Shown piece by piece: positions 9,276 to 19,144 of a DNA stretch of 64,000 bases; position 1 is the stretch's first letter; each line of letters begins with the position of its first letter. A program made the translations under genes and the position numbers. A model generated the notes under the pieces. The model was given only the letters and a program-made list of their open reading frames with translations, did no database searches and was not told the origin of the DNA. The DNA is from Pseudobacteriovorax antillogorgiicola (GTDB lineage Bacteria; Bdellovibrionota_B; Oligoflexia; Oligoflexales; RGVZ01): NCBI GenBank assembly GCA_945865565.1, contig CAMBEK010000001.1, forward strand, positions 376,345-440,344, read 5' to 3'.

Positions 9276-10058
9276 GTGAGGCCTTTGCTGTTTCACTTTC
9301 TTGGCATTCCCGTGCCTGCTTGGCATTTCTTCTTTGCGGTCGCCGCTTTGGCGGCCTTTTTTTTGTTTCGTAGCGCCATGTGTAAGTCACACAGCGGGAT
9401 TTCCAAGAAGTCACTGAGCGTCATTTTCTCGGCAGGTTATTTTGGCGTCATCGTTGGCGCGATGGTCTGGTCCAAAGTGATTGAGGGATCCGGATTATAC
9501 CCCGCCGGCTTGCCGGCGCACTTTGCGATGTCATCTTCCGGTGGAATTATTGGCGGCGCGATCTGCGCATCCATCGCAGCCAGTTTTTTTCGTATTCCGA
9601 TTGCGATCGTAGGTGACGCGGCAGCGGCCCCTGTACTCTTGGCGTTTGCGATTGGGCGGATTGGATGTTTTTTGAATGGTGACGACTATGGTGTCGCCGT
9701 TTTGCCAGACCTGAGGTGGCTGGGAGTGATTTTTCCGAACCTTCATGACGGCGGAGTTCTACGTCACCCAGTCCAATTGTATGAGTCGGCAGGCTGTCTT
9801 GTCGGTATCGTCTTGAGTTTGGCTGTTAGATCAAAGGCGACTTTACGAGGTCAGCCTTTAGAAGCCGGGGTGATCGGGAGCTTAACGCTGATCTGGTATG
9901 CTACCTTGAGATTTATGTTGGAGGATCTGCGGGATGATTGGCGCGGATTGCCTGCACACTTTTCTGAAGTATTTTTGTTTTCTCCCCCTCAAGTCCTGGC
10001 GTTGGCGATGTTCGCGCTGGGAATATTTTTTTTATTAAGGCTGAAGGTCAATGAATAG
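9276..10058 (+). CDS. lgt: Prolipoprotein diacylglyceryl transferase family protein (Lgt-like)
   Basis: Polytopic membrane protein of 260 aa. It carries the two most recognisable Lgt signatures: GRIGCFLNGDDYG (family consensus GR-GNF-N-E--G) and LRHPVQLYES. Lgt moves diacylglycerol from phosphatidylglycerol onto the lipobox cysteine of prolipoproteins, and this window encodes several lipoproteins. The start is the GTG at 9276, preceded by GGAGGAAG; the open frame extends upstream into nuoN but that part is not Lgt-like. The signature is somewhat divergent (Cys for Asn, Asp-Asp for Glu), so a paralogous role cannot be excluded. It overlaps the next gene by 8 nt. Confidence 0.82.
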   Translation: MRPLLFHFLGIPVPAWHFFFAVAALAAFFLFRSAMCKSHSGISKKSLSVIFSAGYFGVIVGAMVWSKVIEGSGLYPAGLPAHFAMSSSGGIIGGAICASIAASFFRIPIAIVGDAAAAPVLLAFAIGRIGCFLNGDDYGVAVLPDLRWLGVIFPNLHDGGVLRHPVQLYESAGCLVGIVLSLAVRSKATLRGQPLEAGVIGSLTLIWYATLRFMLEDLRDDWRGLPAHFSEVFLFSPPQVLALAMFALGIFFLLRLKVNE

Positions 10059-10995
10059 CGGAATGGCTCTCAGTTTAATCACGGCTTTCATGTGGGGGAT
10101 CCTGCCAGTTGCACTTAAGCGCGTTCTGCAGCATTTGGATCCTGTTACGATCACGTGGGTCCGTCTGGTGTTCGCGACGGTATTTGTCGGCAGCTACTAT
10201 GTTTGGTCTGGCAAATGGCCTGCTCCGGCAAAATTCACACGACGAAACGTGATATGGCTTTCAGGGGTGGCTGTTTCCATGGCAGCCAATTATTGGTTGT
10301 TCCTTGCGGGCCTTCATCTTGTGTCTCCGCCCGTCGCGCAATTGACCATTCAGACTGGGCCACTTTTTCTGGCACTTGGTAGCTGGTATTTTTTTTCGGA
10401 GAAACTTCGACGGAGGCAGCTCGCTGGTTTCGCTGTGATGCTTTTGGGCTTTTGGTTTTTTTATTCAGGAAATTTGGGAGCCGGCATGGGGCCTCCAAAT
10501 TCAGCGGCAGAATTTACAGGAGTCATCCTCGTAGTTTTAGCCGCCATAGCCTGGACGATTTACGCCCTGATTCAAAAACTTTTGGGAGCTCATTTCCCAA
10601 GTTCCTTCATTCTGCTGGCAGGTTATGCAGGCGCCGGCATTTTTCTTGGGCCGGTGTCGTCCCCAGGAACAACAGCGAGCTTAAGTCCGTCTCAGGGTTG
10701 GTACCTTCTTTTTTGTTGTGTGAACACCGTCGTCGCCTACGGTTGCTTTGCTGAAGCAGTCCGGCGATGGGAGGCTCCGCGGGTCAGCGCAATCCTCGCC
10801 ATCACTCCGATTATCACGTTCGCGGCATCCATGGTGGAGGCACAGATTTTTCATGGTGAAATTCCTGCCGCCTTGATCGCGAGCTCTACTCAATTACTTG
10901 GCGCAGGGCTCGTCGTTGGGGGCTCGATGGCAGCTTCTTTGGGTTCAGGTGGCCAGTTCAAAAAGAAGGGGCGAGAGAAGCCTCTCGCCCCTTGA
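10051..10995 (+). CDS. EamA/DMT family transporter
   Basis: Inner-membrane protein of 314 aa with about ten hydrophobic helices in two EamA-type halves (roughly residues 4-130 and 155-290). The first half has the typical opening LITAFMWGILPVALKRVL, with a DPVTITWVRLVFA helix 2; the second contains AAIAWTIYALIQKLLG. These drug/metabolite transporters usually export amino acids or small metabolites; the substrate cannot be read from sequence. It overlaps the Lgt-like gene by 8 nt, and its last codons form one arm of a terminator hairpin. Confidence 0.88.
   Translation: MNSGMALSLITAFMWGILPVALKRVLQHLDPVTITWVRLVFATVFVGSYYVWSGKWPAPAKFTRRNVIWLSGVAVSMAANYWLFLAGLHLVSPPVAQLTIQTGPLFLALGSWYFFSEKLRRRQLAGFAVMLLGFWFFYSGNLGAGMGPPNSAAEFTGVILVVLAAIAWTIYALIQKLLGAHFPSSFILLAGYAGAGIFLGPVSSPGTTASLSPSQGWYLLFCCVNTVVAYGCFAEAVRRWEAPRVSAILAITPIITFAASMVEAQIFHGEIPAALIASSTQLLGAGLVVGGSMAASLGSGGQFKKKGREKPLAP
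10966..10993. terminator. Strong inverted repeat between convergent genes
   Basis: A perfect 12-bp inverted repeat (AAGGGGCGAGAG / CTCTCGCCCCTT) with a 4-nt loop overlaps the last codons of the EamA gene. It sits 10 nt from the convergent DUF4340 stop. There is no long U-tract, but its stability and position between convergent genes suggest a bidirectional terminator. Confidence 0.7.
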
Positions 10996-11002
10996 GGGTG
11001 CA

Positions 11003-12367
11003 TCAGTCGTGACCAAGTGTCGGAGTCGTCGGAGGCTGTTTGGTTGCCTCAATTGCAGAGAGAGAAGTTTTGCCGATGACGTAAACCGTCTTTGCTGCAT
11101 TGGCCTCGGTTTGGGTCAGAATCCATGACTCTGGTGTTCCCTTCTTTTCCCAGATGTTGATCTCCAACGCCGGCACACTGCCGTCAAAAGAGATCTTCAA
11201 GGTATGGGCTGGGGGCGTTTCCCGCGAGTCGGTGACGATCTTATCTTTTAGCCCCAGAACCTCCGTGGCCTTTGCAAACTCAAGGTCAACCAAAAGAGAA
11301 CGGATTTGGGGGACGCCCTTTGTGGCATCGTCGGCGCTGAACCAATCTCCGTTTTGCTTTTTGAAAACCTTGCCATCGAGGGTGACTTCGTTGGCCTTGT
11401 CGCCGCTAAAACTGAAGATCTTCCGGTCTCGAAAGTCTGATGCGGTTTTCGCCAGCTTCCCCTTGATGTCATCATTTAGCTCTGCAATCGCCTCTGCGCC
11501 GCCTAGCCAAGCTTGGATTTTTTTATCCTTCTCGATGAATTTCAGGTTAGTCACGGGATCATCAGCGGATTTCAATCGGACTTCAGCTAGAACTTTACCG
11601 TTGAAGGCCTTTTTTAACTTCTCATCAGGATTGTCAAAAAAGGCGGTGGCGTTGGCCCGGCCAATGTCATCCAGAAAGACCCTGACGGCAGTTTGATCTG
11701 CAGGCAAAACCTCTGGGCGAACAATGGAGAACACATTGTCTTTCTTCTCGATCTTCAAGGCAGGGTGGCCCGGTCGAATCAGCTCGATCTGTGAAACCTT
11801 CGTCGAGTCGACTGACAGGACCGCCTTGTCCCGGAAATCATGAAGAGACTTTCCGGTCGAAACAGCAAGATGTTGGCTGCCGACATGAACCTTTCCGGAG
11901 CCCTCGATCATCGCATATACGGAGTATCCAACCGGAGCGTTTGTCCCAACCAGAAGGGTCGTAGAACCCTTTTCGGTTTTCAGCTGAATCACCCGCCTTG
12001 GCTTGTCCAGGCCGAAGCTCGCAAGGTCCGGGTCGGACTCACTGACGACCTTTTCGTATTTGTAATCCCGCAAGGTTGTTAACAGGTTATCCACAGCAGG
12101 TTGATCAGCCAGAACCTTTATCGGACGGGTGATGCGCCATTTCCCGAGGGATCTCTCCATTGAGATGTCCACAGGTTCCTTGGGTTCTTTGTTGGAGAAC
12201 TCAATACCTATGATTTTATCGACTTCTAAGGAAAGAAGAAGATTCTCAGTTTCCTTCTTCTTGTCGTCACGTTTGGTTTGCCATTCATCCCACGTTGCAA
12301 GGCCACCAAGAGCTAATAAGACTGTCGCTAGAATTCCGGCGGTTCTCATTTGATTGCTGGTTCTCAC
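11003..12367 (-). CDS. DUF4340 domain protein of a Gld-type ABC operon
   Basis: Protein of 454 aa with one N-terminal transmembrane segment (ILATVLLALGGLATW) and a long mostly extracytoplasmic part. Repeated units of the DUF4340 kind are visible, e.g. GKWRITRPIKVLADQPAVDN followed by SFGLDKPRRVIQLKT and TLLVGTNAPVGYSVYA. The GTG start overlaps the upstream gene's stop (GTGA) and is preceded by GAGGAGG, which fixes it; a longer frame to 12430 is rejected. DUF4340 proteins commonly accompany GldG-like proteins and an ABC-2 exporter. Their biochemical role is unknown. Confidence 0.82.
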   Translation of the reverse strand: MRTSNQMRTAGILATVLLALGGLATWDEWQTKRDDKKKETENLLLSLEVDKIIGIEFSNKEPKEPVDISMERSLGKWRITRPIKVLADQPAVDNLLTTLRDYKYEKVVSESDPDLASFGLDKPRRVIQLKTEKGSTTLLVGTNAPVGYSVYAMIEGSGKVHVGSQHLAVSTGKSLHDFRDKAVLSVDSTKVSQIELIRPGHPALKIEKKDNVFSIVRPEVLPADQTAVRVFLDDIGRANATAFFDNPDEKLKKAFNGKVLAEVRLKSADDPVTNLKFIEKDKKIQAWLGGAEAIAELNDDIKGKLAKTASDFRDRKIFSFSGDKANEVTLDGKVFKKQNGDWFSADDATKGVPQIRSLLVDLEFAKATEVLGLKDKIVTDSRETPPAHTLKISFDGSVPALEINIWEKKGTPESWILTQTEANAAKTVYVIGKTSLSAIEATKQPPTTPTLGHD

Positions 12368-13998
12368 GCCTGCCGCCTCCTCATCCAGACAAAGAGTCCG
12401 CCAGCCAAGAACAGGAACGGATAGATCCACGCCAGTCCCAACAACAACAGTTGGCTAAAGCCAGACGTGATATTGAGGGTGCTTTTGGCTGCGTCCTTGG
12501 GTCTGATCGAGATGAAGTCGTCATCTTGAAGCAGATAGCTGATTGCGTTGAGAAAGAGATCGCGGTTCTCTTGGCCGTTGACCGATTGATTGGTGGCAAA
12601 TTGTGAGGAACCCACGACCACCAGTCGTATTTCCTTGCCGCCGGACGCCAGAGGTTCTTTGGCATCCTTGTTATCCGGTTTTTCTGCGTTGGCCGTTTCC
12701 GGAGCTGCTGATTTTCCGGTGGAGACCGCCATGACCGGGAATGTGCCCGTTTCAATCCTGTCGTTGCTGATGTTGCCACCAACATCGCCACGGCCATTGA
12801 CGTTTTTGACTTTGATAATCACTGGTGCCGTCTTGGCAACTAATGACACTTTCATGCCAGCTGCATTGTTCGCAACTTCTTTGACAGATCTACTGCCCGG
12901 CATGATCACAGCGACTTTTGATTGGGCAGCAAAATCCTTCGTGACCGGACTTAAATCGTCAAAATCGCTGACGATAGCGTTATTTTGGCCAAGAAATACG
13001 GTTCTGGGGTCATCCGGTCTCAGAATCAAAAGGTCGTTGGACAACAGAACACCGTATTTCTCAAGCAAACCGTTTAACGTCGGAACTGGGACCATGGCTT
13101 CCACCATTACCATCAGTCCGCCGCCATGCTTTAAGTGATCCTCAAGCAAACGGGTTTCTTCGACCTTGAAGTCATACTTTGGGCCGGCAATGACGACAAG
13201 GTCAGCATTTTCAGGGACTCTGGCCTCTTCAAGCAAGGACAGTTCCTTCAAGTCATATCGATTGCCTTCCAGTTCTACCGCCATCACATTCAGGCCGGCT
13301 GCATCGGTGCCGCGCAGCGCGCTTTCACCGTGGCCCTTGGTGAAGAAGATTTGCTTTGCCTTGTCTTTGAGAACTTTCACCAGCCCGTTGGTGATCTTTT
13401 CTTCATTGAAGGTTGTGATCCGGGCTTCTTGCTTGGTGCCCCCTGATTCAGCCTTGAAGATGACAGTGTTGCCGGACGTTAATTTTTCGCCGATCGCTTT
13501 GGTCGGTTCGCGGTTCGGGTCGATGTATTCAATTTTGAGGTTGGCGCCTTTGCTCGTATAGAGCCCGATCAGATCCTGAAACTGTTTTTTAGTTTCCTGA
13601 TCCTGGAAAAAAGCGAGAACATCAATCTCGACGTGTCGTTTTTCAATGGTCTCAATCGCTTTGAGTGACTGCTCGGCCAGAGTGTTGCTTTGAGAACGAG
13701 TAAGGTCGAGGTTCTTGTCGAAACGCGGACGTGACGTCAAAACTGCGATTGCAGTAATCACAGCAACGGTCATCAAGACTACGAATCCAGAACTCGCACC
13801 ATATTTCGCACCCTTGCGAGCGAACATCGCCTTGAAGTTTGCGAGGTCGAGTGCCACCCAGAGGACAATCAACGCGAGAGCGGAAAGCCAGCCCCCGTAT
13901 TTGATCCAAATAATAGCAGGAAATGCCTTGGCGACGGCGCTTGAGATGGCAGCCACCAGGACGGATGCAAATGGAATTAAAAGTAGATCAGGTCTCAT
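12364..13998 (-). CDS. GldG-like ABC-associated protein
   Basis: Protein of 544 aa with paired N-terminal hydrophobic segments (residues 5-50), a third near 70-90 and a C-terminal one (LLLLGLAWIYPFLFLAGGLFVWMRRR). The central part matches the GldG/ABC_transp_aux type: LTRSQSNTLAEQSLKAIE, IDVLAFFQDQE, KIEYIDPNREP and an FFTKGHGESAL motif. Its ribosome-binding site lies within the last codons of the upstream permease gene. With the ATPase and permease upstream it forms a gliding-type ABC-2 system. In Bacteroidetes such genes support gliding; in Proteobacteria their substrate is unknown. Confidence 0.85.
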   Translation of the reverse strand: MRPDLLLIPFASVLVAAISSAVAKAFPAIIWIKYGGWLSALALIVLWVALDLANFKAMFARKGAKYGASSGFVVLMTVAVITAIAVLTSRPRFDKNLDLTRSQSNTLAEQSLKAIETIEKRHVEIDVLAFFQDQETKKQFQDLIGLYTSKGANLKIEYIDPNREPTKAIGEKLTSGNTVIFKAESGGTKQEARITTFNEEKITNGLVKVLKDKAKQIFFTKGHGESALRGTDAAGLNVMAVELEGNRYDLKELSLLEEARVPENADLVVIAGPKYDFKVEETRLLEDHLKHGGGLMVMVEAMVPVPTLNGLLEKYGVLLSNDLLILRPDDPRTVFLGQNNAIVSDFDDLSPVTKDFAAQSKVAVIMPGSRSVKEVANNAAGMKVSLVAKTAPVIIKVKNVNGRGDVGGNISNDRIETGTFPVMAVSTGKSAAPETANAEKPDNKDAKEPLASGGKEIRLVVVGSSQFATNQSVNGQENRDLFLNAISYLLQDDDFISIRPKDAAKSTLNITSGFSQLLLLGLAWIYPFLFLAGGLFVWMRRRQA

Positions 13999-14004
13999 GG
14001 ATGA

Positions 14005-14769
14005 TTACCTCCACCGCTCAGAATCAAGTGAAACATTCGTAAGGAACAAGAACAGGGCTGTGAAGCACAGAAAATAAGCCAGGTTGCTGACCGAAATCAT
14101 GCCTTTCAAAAAGACATCGAGATGGTCTGTTGAGGCGATGTACTTGATGATTTTTTCGGCGACGCCACCACCACTCAAAGAAGGTGCCAGCCAGTTCAAA
14201 ACGAGAAGAAGAAACAGGCCGAACATTGTGAAAAGAAAGGCCATGAACTGGTTGTTCGTCATGGACGAAATCCAGAGCCCAAAAGCAAGCTGCGAACACA
14301 TTAAAAGAAACATGCCGAGCAGCGATGCGATGATCACGCCGCCGTCCGGATTGCCGTACTTCACAAGGAAAAGCGGATAAACTGACGAGGCAAGTAATAC
14401 GATGCCCATCACTCCTGCAGTGGCAATGAACTTCCCGAGAACGATCTCGATCGCTTTGACCGGTGCAGTCTGAAGGAGTCGAAGGGAGGAATTCCGTTTT
14501 TCTTCCGAGAAGGAAGCCATCGTGACGGCGGGGACTATCAGGACGAGAATGAAGTTCAAATTATAGAAAAAAGCCCGCAGCAGTTGTTCTAGGGTTGGGG
14601 CTTGGCCTCCCATCGTCGATGCGCGTTGCTCGTATTCAATATAGCTCACGACAAAATTCTGGAAGAAAGATCCCATGAGGATCAGAAAGAAAAACAAGAT
14701 GGCTCCGCCTTTTGGTGAGGCGAAGTAGGATTTAATGTCTCGTTTGGCGATGGTAAATACGACACTCAT
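14005..14769 (-). CDS. ABC-2 type permease (GldF-like)
   Basis: Inner-membrane permease of 254 aa with about six hydrophobic segments. It opens VFTIAKRDIKSYFASPKG, the standard GldF/NosY-like N-terminus, and carries VPAVTMASFSEEKRNSSLRL with LLQTAPV, the conserved loop of this family. The ATG at 14769 lies 11 nt from AAAGGAGG; a GTG at 14778 is nearly on top of that site and less likely. It pairs with the ATPase encoded just upstream. Confidence 0.87.
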   Translation of the reverse strand: MSVVFTIAKRDIKSYFASPKGGAILFFFLILMGSFFQNFVVSYIEYEQRASTMGGQAPTLEQLLRAFFYNLNFILVLIVPAVTMASFSEEKRNSSLRLLQTAPVKAIEIVLGKFIATAGVMGIVLLASSVYPLFLVKYGNPDGGVIIASLLGMFLLMCSQLAFGLWISSMTNNQFMAFLFTMFGLFLLLVLNWLAPSLSGGGVAEKIIKYIASTDHLDVFLKGMISVSNLAYFLCFTALFLFLTNVSLDSERWR

Positions 14770-14786
14770 TGTATTCACAGCCTCCT

Positions 14787-15716
14787 TTACTTGGTGACTT
14801 GGAAGAAGACTTCTTCCAGTGATTTTGTTTTTTGACGCAGTTCACGGAATCCGAAGCCACCGTCCATCACGGCACGGGCGACATCTTCCGGGGCATTTTC
14901 GCTTGCCGATTTTTCAACTCCAAATTCGATGGTGTCCTCCCCGTGATCGTCTTCGATTTTGGCGTGGACGATACCAGGCATGCCCTTTAACCGGGATAGG
15001 GCATCTTTTGCTGAATGGGCAACACGCAGCCGGAAGACTTTACCTTGCGACAGGTCGCGGGTTAGTTCCTCGTAGGTGCCTTGGGTCACGATGTGGCCCT
15101 TGTTGATGATCACAATCCGGTCACAGGTGTTTTGCACTTCTGAAAGTATATGTGAACTCAACAGGATGGTGTGCTTTCCGCCGAGGGAGCGGATCAATTC
15201 GCGGATCTGAACAATTTGTCCCGGGTCGAGGCCCTCAGTCGGCTCATCAAGAACAAGAACCTCAGGATCGTGCACGATCGCCTGCGCCATGGCAACGCGT
15301 TGCCGAAAACCTTTCGATAGATTTCCAACCAGACGATTCCGAACTTCAAACAGCGAAAGGCGCTGCAACGTGTCGTTGACCCTGGTGTTTAGAGCATTGG
15401 TTGGAACCTTGTGGAGCTTTGCCGCATAGGTGACAAAATCTTCGACCGTCATTTCTCCGTGGAGCGGTGGAACGTCAGGAAGGTAACCCAATCTTTTCTT
15501 GGCTTCGATTGGCTGTTCCGTGATGTCGTATCCAGCAATGACTGCAGATCCGCTGTCCGCGCCGCTACACCCACAAAGGATATCCATGGTGGTTGTCTTT
15601 CCGGCACCGTTTGCGCCCAGGAATCCGACGATTTGGCCCTTTTCGACCGTAAACGAAACATCGTCCAGAGCCTTAAGTTGTCCATAGCGCTTGGACAGAC
15701 CTTTCACCTCAATCAT
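14787..15716 (-). CDS. ABC transporter ATP-binding protein (GldA-like)
   Basis: Cytoplasmic ATPase of 309 aa. It has Walker A GANGAGKTT (near residue 35), an ABC signature variant LSKGFRQRV and Walker B VLVLDEPTEGLDPGQ, then the switch His in LLSSHILSEV. A C-terminal domain of about 90 aa (after residue 220) is typical of GldA/CcmA-like subunits. A GGGAGGAAA ribosome-binding site precedes the ATG. First gene of the four-gene ABC operon running to 11003. Confidence 0.9.
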   Translation of the reverse strand: MIEVKGLSKRYGQLKALDDVSFTVEKGQIVGFLGANGAGKTTTMDILCGCSGADSGSAVIAGYDITEQPIEAKKRLGYLPDVPPLHGEMTVEDFVTYAAKLHKVPTNALNTRVNDTLQRLSLFEVRNRLVGNLSKGFRQRVAMAQAIVHDPEVLVLDEPTEGLDPGQIVQIRELIRSLGGKHTILLSSHILSEVQNTCDRIVIINKGHIVTQGTYEELTRDLSQGKVFRLRVAHSAKDALSRLKGMPGIVHAKIEDDHGEDTIEFGVEKSASENAPEDVARAVMDGGFGFRELRQKTKSLEEVFFQVTK

Positions 15717-15785
15717 AAGTTTCCTCCCTGCATTTCAAACTGTTTCTGATCGCATTATAATCATGCTTCGCTGTCCGGCAAGGAA

Positions 15786-18104
15786 CTAAAATGCCTCGGG
15801 CATGATTTTCATCATCCCTCCCGCCGCCCATCTTTTTTGAAGATCGGAATAGTGACTGGACCCTATATGGCCCGATTGCCCCACCGGGAACATCCAGACA
15901 CTTTCCTTTGGTTGGGCAAGGTTCCAGATTATTCGCACCGATGGTCCGTGATCTGGTTTTTCTGCTCGGACGAGATCGGCATAACCAAACTGGGCTTGGC
16001 TTCCAACTTTAAAAAACCAGCCAATAAAAGGAACATTTTTGACGAATGGGTGTTGTCCATTCCATTTGTTGCGCTCTTGATAGGATACTTTTTCGGGATT
16101 CGCCGCAACCTGTTGCAGGATTGCTGTGGCCAGGTCGGAATCATTTAAACCAAAGGCCGTGAAACTATTCTTTTTCGCGATCAAGGCGACCAGCCATGCG
16201 CGTTCTAGTTTCCAGTGATATTTTTCATTTTCGCCGAGTTCTGGCTTGTAGTGATCTTTGAGGCGCCCCAGCAAGGCCTTGTACATCAGGTGTTCTGAAG
16301 TGATGCTTTCGTCGAAAGTGCTTGGCTCGCTCTGACCCGAGCCGTCCCAACGCAGCCACTTTTGTTGCATGTTCTTTTCCGCTTCGGTCGAAGAGACCGA
16401 ATGGACAGCCAGCCAATAAAGCAGCTCGCGGCGGAATCGAGAGGTGGTATCCAGCTGCAGGTCCAGCATTTGTTCTTGGAGGTGATTGTTTCGGCTGGCC
16501 AGAACCGACGTGATTCGTTCCTGCCGGTCCTCGCCGTACCATCCATGTCCAAATCGATCGACCCACATCCGCTGGTTTGCGGTTGCCATGGATGTCGGTT
16601 TGAAATTTTTCTCTGCCTCGATCCATAATCTCGGGCGTTCTGCCGGCGCTGCAAAATTGCGCCATTCTCCGACATTTGCAGGCTGCGGAATGCGGCCCGT
16701 AACTTCCCTGACAACACCAGTTCCTGAGGCGCGGTAACCGATGTTGCCCTTTCGGTCCATGATCAAGATATTCTGGGCGGGGGCTGCGAAACGGTCAGCA
16801 GCGGCATTGAGATCGTTCCAGTTTTTTGCGCGGTTCAGATCCAAGGTGGGCAGCCCCAACCGGCCTGGCTTTAAAGGTAGCCACTGGCGGCTGTAAAATT
16901 TTCCGCTCCCTGCGGGCATCTCAACGAGCGGACCTCGATGGGTTTTGCGAACTTTAAGTTGGTGTGGTTTATCCCCCTTCACTTCGATGGACACGGTGGT
17001 GATTTCGATGTCTCGCCACTGCTTCCCCGATCCTCCATTGGCATAAGCGTACTTCGTGCCTTCTGGATTGATTTCTTCTTCCAGCAGGTCGTCCACATCC
17101 TCACCAACGTTGGTGAAGGCCCAAGCCAGTGACGGATTCATCCCCAGGATCACGCCAGGAAGTCCTGGGAGTGCAACACCTGTGGCCCATTCGTTGGTTT
17201 TTGTTTTAAGCCTCAGGGCGTACCAGATTTGTGGAGTGCTTTGCCCCAAGTGTGGGTCGTTTGCCAGATACGATCCCGCGGGTCCATGCCATGCCCAGGA
17301 GTTGCTGCCGATGGCATAGGGCTCCGTGTTCATCGTGGGACGAGAAGCAAATTCTTGGGCGCTAATCGCCTTTGCCGGGAGAGCGTCAGCGCCACTGGGA
17401 ATGACGAGAGGCTTGCGTTCGCGCTCATTGAAGTACGGTTTGTTCCAGGGGTGTTCCATGGTGTAAATGAAATTCTCCCAGGCGGGGGGAAGAACTTTGC
17501 GCCATTTGGCTTGAGTCAATTCATTTTCACTGCTGGATGAAAGGGTTTCAGCCATCGATAGTATGACGAGAAGTGTGTCTTCGCAGTGCCATGGCTCTGG
17601 CCTCTGTCCCGTGATCGTGTATTCAATTCCCCACCGGCCAGGGAACTTTTCAATGAATTGATTGACGCCCAAAGCATAGGATTCGCAAAATTCGCGATGC
17701 TCTGGCGGTAAAAGTCTGGCCGATTCTTTCATTATGTTTGCGCGGTCTTCGCGTTGGGCGCGGATGTCCAGATCCAATGCCTTTGGACCGAACCATGCCG
17801 CCAATCTGCCGCCCGCTTTTCGGCGGATAAGGTCCATCTGCCACATGCGCTCGCTGGCAACGACAAAGCCCTGTGCTTTGGCCACCTCCGTCCAATTTCC
17901 GGCGGTAATGGTGGGAATTCCCGATTCATCAAATGATACGGTCGCTTCCGGGAGATGCTTTGCATATTCGCGTTCGGCAAGGCCTTGGCGCTTGACGGCC
18001 CAGAAAACCGTCACAGTGACGATCACAATGAGTGCAGAAATAACCGCGGCCAAGACTTTTCTCAAAGTCCACTGAGTCCAATACGTCCGTTGATGGGAAC
18101 CCAT
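15786..18104 (-). CDS. Penicillin acylase family N-terminal-nucleophile hydrolase
   Basis: Protein of 772 aa with an N-terminal membrane anchor/signal (about residues 18-37), so probably periplasmic. It has the layout of a self-cleaving Ntn-hydrolase: an alpha-chain part with ERMWQMDLIRRKAGGRLA, a spacer, then the autocatalytic junction G-SNSW (S267 would become the beta-chain nucleophile), followed by AWHGPAGSYLANDPHLG, the family's best-conserved block. Relatives deacylate beta-lactams, acyl-homoserine lactones or other amides; the substrate here is unknown. GGAGG lies 7 nt before the start. Downstream of trpS on the same strand. Confidence 0.9.
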   Translation of the reverse strand: MGSHQRTYWTQWTLRKVLAAVISALIVIVTVTVFWAVKRQGLAEREYAKHLPEATVSFDESGIPTITAGNWTEVAKAQGFVVASERMWQMDLIRRKAGGRLAAWFGPKALDLDIRAQREDRANIMKESARLLPPEHREFCESYALGVNQFIEKFPGRWGIEYTITGQRPEPWHCEDTLLVILSMAETLSSSSENELTQAKWRKVLPPAWENFIYTMEHPWNKPYFNERERKPLVIPSGADALPAKAISAQEFASRPTMNTEPYAIGSNSWAWHGPAGSYLANDPHLGQSTPQIWYALRLKTKTNEWATGVALPGLPGVILGMNPSLAWAFTNVGEDVDDLLEEEINPEGTKYAYANGGSGKQWRDIEITTVSIEVKGDKPHQLKVRKTHRGPLVEMPAGSGKFYSRQWLPLKPGRLGLPTLDLNRAKNWNDLNAAADRFAAPAQNILIMDRKGNIGYRASGTGVVREVTGRIPQPANVGEWRNFAAPAERPRLWIEAEKNFKPTSMATANQRMWVDRFGHGWYGEDRQERITSVLASRNNHLQEQMLDLQLDTTSRFRRELLYWLAVHSVSSTEAEKNMQQKWLRWDGSGQSEPSTFDESITSEHLMYKALLGRLKDHYKPELGENEKYHWKLERAWLVALIAKKNSFTAFGLNDSDLATAILQQVAANPEKVSYQERNKWNGQHPFVKNVPFIGWFFKVGSQAQFGYADLVRAEKPDHGPSVRIIWNLAQPKESVWMFPVGQSGHIGSSHYSDLQKRWAAGGMMKIMPEAF

Positions 18105-18151
18105 GATTTGCCTCCATGCAAAAGAGTAGGATTTTTTGATGCGCGCGAAAT

Positions 18152-19144
18152 TTAATACGGACGCCCTATGAGGCCAATCCTGTCCTGAATCCGGTTCAGC
18201 TTCTCGGTCGCCAAACCGCGGGCTTTCCGTGAGCCCTCTTGCAAGAGATTCCTTAAATCTTCCTGACGACCCATCCAGTGATTGTACTGTTCGCGCATCG
18301 GACCGAAGGTCGCCGAAATCTTTTCGAGTAGTTCCATTTTCGCGTGGCCGTATCCGTAGCCACCACTCAAGTATTTCTCTCTCATTGCCCGGATCTCGTC
18401 CGGAGTTCCGAGTAGCGAGAATATTTTTACGACGTTGCAGGTATCTGGATTTTTTGGCTCAGCCAGGCCCTTGGCGTCGGTGACGATACTCAACACTTGC
18501 TTCTTCCACTCCTTGTCGTCAGCAAAAAGAGAAACCGTGTTGTTTTTTGATTTGCTCATCTTTTCGCCGTCAGTTCCCGGAACGACAGCAACGGTGTCAG
18601 AGATCATCGGTTCGGGGATCACCAGGGTTTCGCCAAAACGATGATTGAAGCGCTGGGCCATGTCGCGCGTCATCTCAAGGTGCTGCTTCTGGTCTTGGCC
18701 AACCGGAACAAGGTTGGCGTCAAACAGCAGAATGTCGGCCGCCATGAGGATCGGATAATTGAAGACGCCCATGTTGATGTCGAGGCCCTTTGCCTGGGCG
18801 TCCTTAAAGGAATGGGCGCGGGACATAACGCCAAAGGGAACCTGGCAGCTCAGGATCCAAGCCAATTCATTCACCTCGGGCACCGCAGACTGCGCGTATA
18901 GCAAGCTTTTTGAAGGATCCAGTCCACAGGCCAGAAAAGACGCCAGCATCCGGTAGCTGTTCAGCCTGTTCTCTTCCGGGTGGTAATGCTCGTTGAGTGC
19001 GTGGAAATCTGCCAAAAAAAGGAAGAGTTCATAGTGATCTTGAAGTTCTATGGCTGGCTTGTAGGCGCCAAAATAGTTTCCCAGGTGAGGCATTCCGGTC
19101 GCCCGGGACCCGGTCAGGACGCGTTTTTTTTTGTTGGTGGCCAT
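18152..19144 (-). CDS. trpS: Tryptophanyl-tRNA synthetase
   Basis: Class I aminoacyl-tRNA synthetase of 330 aa charging tRNA-Trp. The N-terminus reads VLTGSRATGMPHLGNYFGA, containing the HIGH-type signature as PHLGN. The KMSKS loop is intact (DGEKMSKSKNN), and the Trp-pocket region with VGQDQKQHLEMTRDMA is present. The start is the ATG at 19144, about 9 nt after GGAGA; an adjacent TTG is less likely. Confidence 0.96.
   Translation of the reverse strand: MATNKKKRVLTGSRATGMPHLGNYFGAYKPAIELQDHYELFLFLADFHALNEHYHPEENRLNSYRMLASFLACGLDPSKSLLYAQSAVPEVNELAWILSCQVPFGVMSRAHSFKDAQAKGLDINMGVFNYPILMAADILLFDANLVPVGQDQKQHLEMTRDMAQRFNHRFGETLVIPEPMISDTVAVVPGTDGEKMSKSKNNTVSLFADDKEWKKQVLSIVTDAKGLAEPKNPDTCNVVKIFSLLGTPDEIRAMREKYLSGGYGYGHAKMELLEKISATFGPMREQYNHWMGRQEDLRNLLQEGSRKARGLATEKLNRIQDRIGLIGRPY

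Noticed and set aside
11003..15716. Gliding motility locus
   Set aside because: Gld-type ABC genes are widespread in non-gliding Proteobacteria, and no other gld/spr genes are seen here.
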